A stretch of 64,000 nt of DNA from JAFLCL01 sp964502175 (GTDB lineage Bacteria > Myxococcota_A > Polyangia > Polyangiales > Sandaracinaceae): NCBI GenBank assembly GCA_964502175.1, contig CAZCVE010000045.1:8720-72719 (forward strand), read 5' to 3'. Shown piece after piece: positions 17,494 through 27,329 of the stretch. A program made the translations under genes and the position numbers. The notes beneath the pieces are model-generated. The model saw only the letters and a program-made list of their open reading frames with translations, was not told where the DNA came from and did not search any database. Numbering within the stretch: position 1 is the stretch's first letter; each line of letters begins with the position of its first letter.

Positions 17494-18089
17494 GCGACGA
17501 GCCGCGCGAGCGACGGGATCTTCCGAACTGGAACGACCCCACGGTGTGGCGTGATCGTCGCGCGGCGCCCGCGAACATCGCGGCCGTGCACCGGCGCACC
17601 AACTCGAAGAAGGGGCGCCGTGGACGCGGCCTCGCGGCGGTCGGTGATCTCGTCGCGCGCGTGCTGAAGAACGAGCCCGACGACGCGATCCTCTTTCGCG
17701 TGATGGTGATCTGGGAGCGCGCGCTCCCGCACCGCATGGTGAAGAACGCGCGCCCCACGTCGCTCCACAAGGGCGTGCTGCAGGTGGCCGCGACGACATC
17801 GGCGTGGGCGCAGGAGGTCTCGCTGAGGTCGACGGAGATCCTCGAGAAGCTCCGCCGTGGCGCGCCGCGCGCGAACCTCACGTCGATGCGCGTGCGCGCG
17901 GGGCGCCTCCCCGAGCGCATCGTCCCGCCGCCGCGCGTGGAGCGGATCGTGGTTCCGCTCGAGAAGCTCCCCGACGTGCTCGCGGTGCCGCTCGAGAACA
18001 TGACCGACGACAAGCTGCGCGAGGCGTTCGACGCCGCGATCCGCACCTCGCTCGGCAAAGTGATCGATCGGCCTCGCGAGCCAGGCTGA
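17490..18089 (+). CDS. DUF721 (DciA-like) protein
   Basis: 199 residues; the start overlaps the upstream stop (ATGA). The DUF721 core is at about 45-125: DLVARVLKNEPDDAILFRVM, IWERALPHRMVKNARPTSLH and GVLQVAATTSAWAQEVSLRS. Proteins of this family include DciA, the helicase loader used by bacteria that lack DnaC, and many uncharacterised relatives that bind nucleic acid. The 40-residue N-terminal extension is basic (RRTNSKKGRRGRG). The lysine- and arginine-rich surface fits DNA binding. DciA assignment is at the family level only; another copy elsewhere in the genome could be the true loader. Confidence 0.75.
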   Translation: MSDEPRERRDLPNWNDPTVWRDRRAAPANIAAVHRRTNSKKGRRGRGLAAVGDLVARVLKNEPDDAILFRVMVIWERALPHRMVKNARPTSLHKGVLQVAATTSAWAQEVSLRSTEILEKLRRGAPRANLTSMRVRAGRLPERIVPPPRVERIVVPLEKLPDVLAVPLENMTDDKLREAFDAAIRTSLGKVIDRPREPG

Positions 18090-18092
18090 CGC

Positions 18093-19877
18093 TCACCGCA
18101 CGTCGAGATCGATGGCGCTGACGATCGCTGCTGTGACGTCCGGCGTGAAGACGGCGCCGGCGCACAGCGCTTCGGGGCGGGAGACGTGCGAGGTGACGTA
18201 GACCACGTCGCGGTCGGGCGCGACCCCCAGACCGACGACGCCGTTGCCGACCGTGCGACGTGTCCGCTCGACGATGGCGCCGCCCTCGAAGCCGAATCGG
18301 GCGACGAAGCCCTCGAGGTCGCGCATGCCGCCGACGACGCGCGCGCGTCCGCCTCCCACCGCGACATCTCCGCCGCTCAGCGGCGCGAGGTGCGTGATGG
18401 TGTCCGCCTCGCTGCCCAGCGGCGCGTCCTCGATCGTCAGCTCCGCCACCGTGTCGGTCGAGAGGTCGGCGACCGTCACGACGTAGTGATCGTCGAACAG
18501 GAAGAGGCTCCACACGCGATCGCCCGCGGCGACCGACACACGCTCCCGCGCGCCGGACGGATCGGTCGGCAGCCCGATGGCTCGCTCACACCAATCCATC
18601 ATCTCGGCGTAGCGAACCTCGACGCGCAGCGGACCCGTGGTCGCGTGGTCCGCCGCGTTGCTACATGGGAAGCCCGGCGCGGCGGCGCTCGGACCCACCA
18701 CGAAGAATCGATCCTCGCCGAGCCAGCCGATCGAGGTGTCGCGCGGGACGTGTGTGCTCCCCACCGACCCGCCAGCGATCAGGGCGATCGGATCGCTGCC
18801 GAGCATGCCGACGTTCATGCCGAGCAGCTGGGGCGCGATCGCTGGGTTCGCCCAGTAGTGCACGAGCAGATCGTCGCTCGGGCCGGGCCGGGGCAGGACG
18901 TCGCCGACGTTGAACGACGCGCTGTCGTTCAGAGTCATGTTCGCGACCACGTTCGTGCCGACGAGCTCGACGATCTCCGTCTGGGCGAAGAGCCACACAC
19001 CGCGACGCCCGGGCTGCGGAAACGCGAACGGTGAGGGCGGCGCCGCGCTGCCGACGACGCGCTCCAGGACGGACATGCACGCCCCGGTCGTCGCGTCCAA
19101 GCCGAGCGTGTAGCTCGGCCCCTCCGGCCCGCTGGCGCGGAAGGGCCCGCGTCCGCACAGCGTCGCGTCCATGCCGAGCGTGTCCATCCAACCGTTGACG
19201 TAGACGCGCCCGTCTCCGCCACGGGCAGCGCCGCGAAGGGCCTGCCTGCCGATCGAGTCGATGGGCGTCTGCCAGAGCACCTCGGACGTACACCCCTCGT
19301 CGACCGTGCCGTCGGAGTCATCGTCCGCGCAGTCGCAGGCGAGCTCGGGCGCGAACGCATCCGAAGGCTCGACACCAGCGTCGCGCGAGGCGTCGGGGAC
19401 ATCGCCCGCAGCGAACGCGTCGTGGCTCGTGGCGTCGGTGCCCGCGTCGACCGCGCCCGTGACGCAGAGGCCGTCGTCGCACGCCTCGCCCGCGACGCAG
19501 CGGACGTCGCTCGTGACCGCCGTGACCTCGATCCGCAGAGACGCGACGTCGCGGCTCGCGTCCACACACCCCGCGCCGATCACGCCGCAGCCATCGCCTC
19601 GCGCGATCACCGCGACGCCGAAGCGCTCGGGCAGCACCTCGGGAAGGGCGCTCGGTGTCTCGTCGCGCCGGAACGCGAGGCTCGCGCGAGGGCTGGCGGG
19701 CAGCTCGCCGCGCGTGACGTCGCTGCATCGATCCACGACGAAGAGCTCGAGCGCCGTCGCGTCGTCTGCGAGCGCGTCGGGCGTGAAGTCGATCTCGATC
19801 GGGATCGCGCGCGACCCGCACGCCGCGAGCGAGAGCGCCGCGAGCGCGAGCGGAAGGGCGCGCGTGGATCTCGTCAT
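18093..19877 (-). CDS. Asp/Ala-rich lipoprotein, predicted beta-propeller
   Basis: 594 residues from the ATG at 19877. The leader ends in the lipobox LAAC. About 140 residues after it there is a region with paired cysteines (CVAGEACDDGLCVTG) and an Asp/Ala linker (DAGTDATSHDAFAAG and relatives), then CDCADDDSDGTVDEGC, a MopE-like Cys/Asp motif common in myxobacterial surface proteins. The C-terminal part has repeated strand patterns such as WLGEDRFFVVGP and GDRVWSLFLFDDHYVVTVADL, consistent with a propeller. The start overlaps the stop of the upstream TPR-like gene (shared ATGA), so the two proteins are made together. Surface-exposed binding role is inferred; no enzymatic motif is seen. Confidence 0.72.
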   Translation of the reverse strand: MTRSTRALPLALAALSLAACGSRAIPIEIDFTPDALADDATALELFVVDRCSDVTRGELPASPRASLAFRRDETPSALPEVLPERFGVAVIARGDGCGVIGAGCVDASRDVASLRIEVTAVTSDVRCVAGEACDDGLCVTGAVDAGTDATSHDAFAAGDVPDASRDAGVEPSDAFAPELACDCADDDSDGTVDEGCTSEVLWQTPIDSIGRQALRGAARGGDGRVYVNGWMDTLGMDATLCGRGPFRASGPEGPSYTLGLDATTGACMSVLERVVGSAAPPSPFAFPQPGRRGVWLFAQTEIVELVGTNVVANMTLNDSASFNVGDVLPRPGPSDDLLVHYWANPAIAPQLLGMNVGMLGSDPIALIAGGSVGSTHVPRDTSIGWLGEDRFFVVGPSAAAPGFPCSNAADHATTGPLRVEVRYAEMMDWCERAIGLPTDPSGARERVSVAAGDRVWSLFLFDDHYVVTVADLSTDTVAELTIEDAPLGSEADTITHLAPLSGGDVAVGGGRARVVGGMRDLEGFVARFGFEGGAIVERTRRTVGNGVVGLGVAPDRDVVYVTSHVSRPEALCAGAVFTPDVTAAIVSAIDLDVR

Positions 19878-20713
19878 CGCGACCACTCCGGGACCGTCGG
19901 TGTACCGAGGGTGCTCTGGCTGGGCGCGCCGAGCACGATGCCGAGCGTGATCGCGCCGCCGACGACGAGCACCGCGCCGACGACGCCGAGCACGATCCAC
20001 GGCGTGTCGTCGGAGCCCTGCGTCGTCGGTCCGCCCTGCGTGACGACGAGCAGCTCACGCGTCGCGCGATCGAGCACGCGCCCTCTCGCGTCGACGATCT
20101 CGGCCTGACAGGTGCCCTCGATGCGATCGAGGCTCACCTCGAGCCCGCCGGCCGCCGAGCGCGCGCCGACGCCGCCGCACGTGAGGCCCACGTGATGAAC
20201 CAGTCGCGCGGGAATGCCCGTCACCGAAGCGCGCGCGCCTCCCGAGGCCTCGCGCTCGATGCGCAGGTGCGTGGGCGTCTCGGCGGCGCGCGCGCGCGCC
20301 GCGGTCAGTCGGTCTGCGAACGCGCGGGGTGATCCTTCGGGCGCCTCGACGGTCGCGTCGAGGGCGACGGCGTCCTCGATCTGCGACTCGATCACCGTGC
20401 GATCCGCCTGCTCGACGTGCGCGAGCAGCGCGAGCAGGAGGTGGGCGCGCGAGAGATCCGCGACGCTCGTCGTCGGATCTTCGAGCGCCTCTTCGGCGCC
20501 TCCGCGCGAGAGCTCGAAGTCCGCCTCGAGGTAGGCCGCGATCGCGCGCTCGTACGCCGACGGGGCCTGCGCCTCGGCCACGCCCGCGCCCATCCCCACG
20601 AGCGCCAGCGAGAGACCCAATGAGAGCGCCAGCGCGCGCCGACGCGGCGAGCTCACGGTGTCACGCGACGACCCGACCCGAGACCAGCGAGGCGAACGAA
20701 GAGCAAGCAACAC
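19874..20713 (-). CDS. exported TPR-like protein with C-terminal membrane anchor
   Basis: 279 residues. A signal sequence (RRRALALSLGLSLALVGMGA) is followed by helices of TPR type (AYERAIAAYLEADFELSRGG, LSRAHLLLALLAHVE), then a beta-rich section (THLRIEREASGGARASVTGI) and a late hydrophobic anchor (PWIVLGVVGAVLVVGGAITL). The tail reads LGTPTVPEW. This order (signal, TPR, beta domain, anchor) is repeated by the proteins at 32410-33402 and 42719-43609. The stop overlaps the start of the propeller lipoprotein. Probably a periplasmic partner of that lipoprotein; the biochemical role is unknown. Confidence 0.7.
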   Translation of the reverse strand: MLLALRSPRWSRVGSSRDTVSSPRRRALALSLGLSLALVGMGAGVAEAQAPSAYERAIAAYLEADFELSRGGAEEALEDPTTSVADLSRAHLLLALLAHVEQADRTVIESQIEDAVALDATVEAPEGSPRAFADRLTAARARAAETPTHLRIEREASGGARASVTGIPARLVHHVGLTCGGVGARSAAGGLEVSLDRIEGTCQAEIVDARGRVLDRATRELLVVTQGGPTTQGSDDTPWIVLGVVGAVLVVGGAITLGIVLGAPSQSTLGTPTVPEWSR

Positions 20714-20775
20714 ATCGAGGATAGGAGAGCCGTTCCGAGCCGATCAACCCAGAAGCGCTCTCATGCGCCGCGACG

Positions 20776-22263
20776 TCAGACGAGGATCTCGTCGATCGTG
20801 CGGGTGCACGTGTCGCGGGTGCCGAAGTACGGGAGCTGCTCGCTGCCGACGCCCATCGCGCGCGCCATCGTGAGGAAGAGCTCCCCGTGTGAGTACTTGC
20901 CGAGGCCCTCTTGGTACGGGCTCGAGCCCGAGAAGTCGTGGTAGCCGCCGGTGCGCAGCGCGCCGCCGCAGCCGCCGACGAAGAAGTACGGCATGCCCTT
21001 GGGACGCGCGGGCGGCATGGACTCGAGGTTCGCGTAGCCCCACGGCTGGAGCGGCATGCCCTCGTGGAGGCCCGTCATGATCTCGCTCACGTGCACCACG
21101 ACGGTGTTGTCGAGCACGGTGCGGCCATCGACGTCGCGCACGGAGTCGAGGGTGCGGAGGAAGTCGCGCAGCATCGTGTTGCGCCACGTCTGGAGCTCCT
21201 TCCAGACCTCGATGTTCTGCGTCTCGGCCCAGTGCGCGTGCGAGAAGCTGTGCGCGTCGCCGATGTTGTTCGGCGGGTTGATCTCCGCGTAGCGCGACAC
21301 GACCGACGGCACCTGCGCGCGCGTGCCCGCGAATCGCACCGTCATCACGCGCGTGAGATCACAGAGCAGCGCGCGCGCGGCGAGATCGAACAGCGGAACG
21401 TACGGGCCCTGAGCGTCGGGGTAGACGACGTTCGCGCCGTCCCAGCTCGTGCGCAGGGGATCCGAGGGCGCCACGCACGCGGCCGGCGTGTCGAGGCGGC
21501 GCTTCAGCTCGTCGAGCGAGGTGAGGTGCTGATCGAGCGTCGCGCGATCTTCCGCGTTCAGACGCGACGAGAGGTGCCGGTAGCTCGGCATCACCGCGTC
21601 GAGCACCGAGCGTCGGCTGCGCAGCGTGCGCTCGCGCGCCGTCTCGTCGCCGCGGAAGTCGGCGAAGCAGCGATCGTAGACGTCGCCGGGCCACGTCATG
21701 AGCGGCACGTCCTGGCCGTCCTCGGTGCGGAGGAACTGGTCGTAGTGATCGGAGCCGTCGCCGATCGAGAGCGTGCGGAAGCGCGTGGGCGGCGCGAGGC
21801 GGTTCGCGATCACCTGGTCGATGCTCGGTCCCATCGGCGCCGAGACCGGCGTGTCGGGGCCCCACGGGAACACGTGCTGTCGGCCCGCCGCGGTCATCGC
21901 GTTCGAGCTGCCGATCTCGTGGTTGCCCTGGCGTCCTTCCTGCTCGTAGACGCTCCACATGTTGACGCCGCTGAGCACCGTCATGCGGTCGCGGAACTCG
22001 TCGAGCGGACGCATCACGCGGTTGAGCTCGTAGGCGCCGCCATCGCCGCGACCGATCGGCTCGTACGCGTCGGGCGTCGCGCCCCACGGCGCGAACCAGA
22101 ACACGATGCGCTTGGGCGCCGCGTCGTCTGCGCGCGCCCTTCCGCCCGCGAGCTCGGACATGACGCCGTGGCCCGAGTCGCCACCGAACGAAGGGAGGAA
22201 GGGCAGGGCGAGCGTCGCGCCGCCGAGGCCGGTGAGGAACAGGCGTCGTGATCGACGGGTCAT
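20776..22263 (-). CDS. DUF1552 protein with Tat signal
   Basis: 495 residues from the ATG at 22263. The start has a twin-arginine signal (MTRRSRRLFLTGLGGATLAL), so a folded protein is exported. The body matches DUF1552: KRIVFWFAPWGATPDAYEP, LSGVNMWSVYEQEGRQGNHE, and late text such as VVHVSEIMTGLHEG and GKYSHGELFLTMARAMG. DUF1552 genes almost always lie next to DUF1592-type genes in planctomycetes and myxobacteria, as here, and are related to the alkaline-phosphatase-like DUF1501 group. The activity is unknown. The start overlaps the stop of the DUF1592 gene (ATGA), so the two are coupled. Confidence 0.85.
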   Translation of the reverse strand: MTRRSRRLFLTGLGGATLALPFLPSFGGDSGHGVMSELAGGRARADDAAPKRIVFWFAPWGATPDAYEPIGRGDGGAYELNRVMRPLDEFRDRMTVLSGVNMWSVYEQEGRQGNHEIGSSNAMTAAGRQHVFPWGPDTPVSAPMGPSIDQVIANRLAPPTRFRTLSIGDGSDHYDQFLRTEDGQDVPLMTWPGDVYDRCFADFRGDETARERTLRSRRSVLDAVMPSYRHLSSRLNAEDRATLDQHLTSLDELKRRLDTPAACVAPSDPLRTSWDGANVVYPDAQGPYVPLFDLAARALLCDLTRVMTVRFAGTRAQVPSVVSRYAEINPPNNIGDAHSFSHAHWAETQNIEVWKELQTWRNTMLRDFLRTLDSVRDVDGRTVLDNTVVVHVSEIMTGLHEGMPLQPWGYANLESMPPARPKGMPYFFVGGCGGALRTGGYHDFSGSSPYQEGLGKYSHGELFLTMARAMGVGSEQLPYFGTRDTCTRTIDEILV

Positions 22264-23930
22264 CGGTCGTCTCCCATGGTCTCGGTCGTGGCGGTGGTGG
22301 TGTCGGTGCTGTCGGGCGCGCGGGTGCGGCGGAAGGTCTCGGAGGTGACGAGCTGGATGACCGCCTCGTGCACGTCGGTCTCGAGCGCGGTCGCGACGTC
22401 GTGCAGCAAGCGGCGATCGGCGTTCGAGACGGGGCGGCCGACGGCGGACTGCACCCACGCTCGCGTGAAGCAGTCGCGCGCGACGAGGCTCGTGCCCACC
22501 GCCTCGGAGAAGTCTTCCGGCCCGTCGTACGGACCATCGAGGTCGGTGTCGCTGGTGAGCGTCGTGTGCGTCTGCACGCGCTCGCCGCGATCCAAGGTGC
22601 GCGCGCGGCCCACCTGATCGAAGCCCTCGAACGCGAAGCCCGGCGGCTCGAGGCGGCGGTGACAGGTATTGCAGCCCTCGGTGCTCCAGATCGCCTCGTG
22701 CCACTCGCGCGTCGTCATGTCCGCGGTGAACGGCGGCGCGTCACGGAGCGCGGTGACCGGCGGTCCGTCGATCGACTGACACATCACGCGCTCGATGAAC
22801 CAGCGCCCGCGCAGCGTGGGCGAGCTCCCGCCCGCGATCGCGTGCGACGCGAGGAAGCTGCCCTGCGTGAGGATGCCGCGTCGGGTCGTGCCGCGGGTGC
22901 TGACGTGCGCGAAGCCATCGGTCGTCTCGGTGCCCTCGGGGATCGAGAGGCCGTAGAAGTCCGCGAGGCGCGGCGTGACGTACGTGTGATCCGTGTCGAA
23001 GAGCTCCGAGAGCGCGCGCGCGTCGCCCTGGAACCAGCCGACGACGAAGTGCTCGGTCTCACCGACCATGTCGGTGACGAGCTCGCCGCCCCACGCGTCG
23101 TCGGTGCGCGGGAGCACGCCGAGGTCGTAGCCGCCGAGCCAGCCGGTGACGAAGCGCGACATCGCGCGGCCTGCGCGCGGATCACGCAGCATGCGTCGCG
23201 CCTGTCGCTCGATGCCTTCGGGCTCCGCGAGCTCGCCGCGCGCCACGGCCGACATCAGCGCGTCGTCGGGCACGGTGGCCCAGAGGAAGAACGAGAGGCG
23301 CGCCGCGAGCTCGGCGTCGTCGAGCACGCCATCGGTCGTGCCGATCGACGTCAGGTAGAGGAGCTCGGGGTGGAGGAGGATCGCCTGCGTCGCGCGCACG
23401 AGGCCCTCGCGTCGATCGAAGTCCATCGCCACCGCGTTCGCGACGGCCTCGAAGCGATCGAGCTCGTCGCTCGTCGGCGTGCGGCGCCACGCGCGCGTCG
23501 CGAGGCCACCGAGCTCGCTGCGCACGCAGCTCGCTTCACCCGCGTCGACGCACGCGCGCATCGAGTCCGAGCGCTCCACCGCGCCGGAGGCGATCGTGTA
23601 CATCGTGTCGACGAGCAGATCGGAGCGCGCGCCCGTCCACGCGAACTCGTCCGACGGCAGCGTCTCGATGCCCGACCGCACGCGCGAGGGCTGGAGGCGC
23701 AGCACCGCGTGCGTGTCGTCGCCGACGAGATCCTCGAGCGCATGATCGAGCTCGGCCGGCGTGAGCGGGCGCAGCGGCACGCGATCGGGCGTCGTGCGCT
23801 GCGCGAGCGGACGCGACGGCGTCTCGTCGAGCCGACCCGTGCAGCCGAGCGACCCGAGCAGCGTGACGCCGAGCGCGGGCAGGGCGAGCAGCGAGCCGGC
23901 GAGGACGAGGAGCGAAGGAGAGGACCGCAT
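22260..23930 (-). CDS. DUF1592/DUF1588 heme-motif protein
   Basis: 556 residues. A hydrophobic leader ends near GSLGC, probably a lipoprotein. The order of domains is that of the PSD group: a DUF1587-like start (LRPLTPAELDHALEDLVGDD), DUF1595 (CVRSELGGLATRAWRRTP), DUF1592 (AARLSFFLWATVPDDALM), DUF1588 (TRRGILTQGSFLASHA; CNTCHRRLEPPGFAFEGFD) and DUF1585 at the end. CNTCH is a CxxCH heme c-binding site; no second site is visible, so one heme is expected. The family lacks a proven function, though pairing with DUF1552 suggests a periplasmic redox or hydrolytic complex. It is the first gene of the two-gene unit. Confidence 0.85.
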   Translation of the reverse strand: MRSSPSLLVLAGSLLALPALGVTLLGSLGCTGRLDETPSRPLAQRTTPDRVPLRPLTPAELDHALEDLVGDDTHAVLRLQPSRVRSGIETLPSDEFAWTGARSDLLVDTMYTIASGAVERSDSMRACVDAGEASCVRSELGGLATRAWRRTPTSDELDRFEAVANAVAMDFDRREGLVRATQAILLHPELLYLTSIGTTDGVLDDAELAARLSFFLWATVPDDALMSAVARGELAEPEGIERQARRMLRDPRAGRAMSRFVTGWLGGYDLGVLPRTDDAWGGELVTDMVGETEHFVVGWFQGDARALSELFDTDHTYVTPRLADFYGLSIPEGTETTDGFAHVSTRGTTRRGILTQGSFLASHAIAGGSSPTLRGRWFIERVMCQSIDGPPVTALRDAPPFTADMTTREWHEAIWSTEGCNTCHRRLEPPGFAFEGFDQVGRARTLDRGERVQTHTTLTSDTDLDGPYDGPEDFSEAVGTSLVARDCFTRAWVQSAVGRPVSNADRRLLHDVATALETDVHEAVIQLVTSETFRRTRAPDSTDTTTATTETMGDDR

Positions 23931-24054
23931 GGCCCGAACCTTCAGCAGCCCCCGTGCCGCGCGAATTCGCCGTGTTTTCTAGGGATCCAGCCCCGGCTGG
24001 CGGGGTGAACCCAGCCACCGGCCGATCCTCGATCCAGCCACGCGGTGGCCGCGA

Positions 24055-25464
<1,410 letters not shown>

Positions 25465-25501
25465 GCGAGGCGGGCGCGCCGAACACGAACCGGGCGCGGC
25501 C

Positions 25502-27139
25502 TCATCGTACCGACTCGCGTGTGACCTCGCCCGAACGAATCGTGACAACCACGCGCCGCGTGGCCGCTTGATCGGATCGCAGCTCGAGCGTGTGACGGCC
25601 GGCGGGGAGCTCGACGCCGACGAGCGGCGTCTCGCCCAGCGAGCGACCGCGCAGGAACACCTCGGCCGACGGAACGGCCAGCAAGTTGAGGCGACCCGGA
25701 GGTGCCGGCGTGCGCACGCGCGTGCGATCACGCGTCGGGGCCACGTCGTCGTCTTCGGTGCTCGTCGGTGTGGTCGTGGTGCCGGGGGGAGTCGCGGTGG
25801 TCGTCGTGGTCGTCGTGATCGGGGGCGTGGTGACTGCAGTCGTCGTCGTGTCCGGCGGCTCCACGATCGGCGGATCCGCGGTGCCTGTCGTCGCGACGGT
25901 CGTGGACGCATCGTCGAGCGGCTGCTCGCCATCGCGGCCTCGCGTGCCGAGCCAGAAGCCGATCGCGAGCGTGAGCGCGAAGCCGAGCGCGATCAGCGGC
26001 CACATCGGGCGTGACCGCGAGCCTTCGGCGCGCTTCTCGATGCTCGACTCGATGCGCTCGGCGGACGGATGCTCCGCGGTGGTCGCCGACTCGAGCTCGA
26101 GCTCGGGCACGATGCCGGCTGGCGCCTGTGCGCGGAGCATCGCCTCCCGCATCGCCTTTCGGTCGCCGAAGATCTCGCGCATCCACTCCGAGATCTCGCG
26201 CGTGCCTGCGCGCGCGGGGCCGGTCGAGCGCGAGCGGCCATCGAGAGGCGGGTCGGAGCTGCCGCGGCTCGCGTGCTCGTGGAGCAGGTCGTCGAGGGCG
26301 TCGGCGAGCTCGGCCATGCTCGCGACGCGCTCGGTCGCCTCGCGCGCGAGGCAGCGCATCACGAGCGCGTCGAGCGCGCGCGGGATCTTGACGCTCGTGC
26401 CGCGCGCAGACGGGCGATCAATCGCAGCGTGCAGCACGCGCTGCACGGTCTCGCCGTCGTTCGCGCCGCGGAACAAGCGTCGACCGGTGAGCGCTTCGTG
26501 CAGCACCACGCCGAGCGCCCACACGTCCGTGCGTCGATCGACCGTGCGGCCGAGCAGCTGCTCGGGCGACATGTACGCGAGCTTGCCCTTCACCTCGCCG
26601 CTGCCGGTCTTCTCGAGCTTGTCGCGCGCCGCGGCGACGCCGAAGTCGAGCACCTTCGAGACGCCGTCGTAGAGGACGAAGAGGTTCTGCGGAGACACGT
26701 CGCGGTGCACGATCCCGAGGCCGCGACCGTCTGCGCCGCGCAGCTCGTGCGCCGCGTGGAGACCTCGCGCGACGTCGAGCGCGATGCGACACGCGAACGG
26801 CCAAGGAAGGCCGCTCGCGTCCTTGGCCCGCTTGAGCACGGACGCGAGCGACTCGCCGTGCATGTACTCCATGACCAAGAAGGGCGTGTCGCCCTCCTTG
26901 CCGAAGTCGAGCACGGCGCAGACGTGCGGGTGCTGGATGCGCGCGGTGATGCGCGCCTCGTCGAGCAGCATCCGGGCGAAGCGAGGCTCGCGGCCGAGGT
27001 GCGGGTGCACGACCTTCACGGCGACCCAGCGCTCGAAGCCGCCGTCGCTCTGGTTCTGCGCGAGGTAGACGGACGCCATGCCGCCTTGGGCGACCAGGTA
27101 CCGGAGCCGGTAGCGCCCGAGCACGCGGTTCTCCGGCAT
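25502..27139 (-). CDS. Ser/Thr protein kinase with PEGA domain
   Basis: 545 residues from the ATG at 27139; a GTG at 27247 would add 36 acidic residues. The kinase domain is N-terminal: QGGMASVYLA, VAVKVVHPHLG (K42), HRDVSPQN (145-152), DFG (165-167) and MSPEQ. HRDVSPQN instead of HRDLKPxN is a common variant in myxobacterial kinases. One membrane segment (PLIALGFALTLAIGFWLGT) follows a long linker, then a Thr-rich stretch of repeats, then a PEGA domain (AEVFLRGRSLGETPLVGVEL) that would sit outside the membrane and might bind cell wall. It is transcribed before the FHA activator at 24055-25464, and it is divergent from the propeller lipoprotein. Confidence 0.9.
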   Translation of the reverse strand: MPENRVLGRYRLRYLVAQGGMASVYLAQNQSDGGFERWVAVKVVHPHLGREPRFARMLLDEARITARIQHPHVCAVLDFGKEGDTPFLVMEYMHGESLASVLKRAKDASGLPWPFACRIALDVARGLHAAHELRGADGRGLGIVHRDVSPQNLFVLYDGVSKVLDFGVAAARDKLEKTGSGEVKGKLAYMSPEQLLGRTVDRRTDVWALGVVLHEALTGRRLFRGANDGETVQRVLHAAIDRPSARGTSVKIPRALDALVMRCLAREATERVASMAELADALDDLLHEHASRGSSDPPLDGRSRSTGPARAGTREISEWMREIFGDRKAMREAMLRAQAPAGIVPELELESATTAEHPSAERIESSIEKRAEGSRSRPMWPLIALGFALTLAIGFWLGTRGRDGEQPLDDASTTVATTGTADPPIVEPPDTTTTAVTTPPITTTTTTTATPPGTTTTPTSTEDDDVAPTRDRTRVRTPAPPGRLNLLAVPSAEVFLRGRSLGETPLVGVELPAGRHTLELRSDQAATRRVVVTIRSGEVTRESVR

Positions 27140-27329
27140 GATCGACTCGGCGGTCGGGTCCGGGATCGCGCGGGCGGCGTCGTCTTCGTCGGCCGTCGCG
27201 TCGTCGCTCGTCCTGTCCTCGCTCGTCGGGTCGTGTGCCGGCTGCACCTTGAGGACGACGCTATCGCACTGGGCAGCCGAACGGAACGTGACCGCTCTCG
27301 GGCGCGAACGGCGCGGAACGGCCCTTGCG

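Noticed and set aside
25465..25932. Extended N-terminus of the FHA activator
   Set aside because: The upstream part overlaps the kinase gene and is antisense-like Arg/Pro text; the ATG at 25464 begins the FHA fold.
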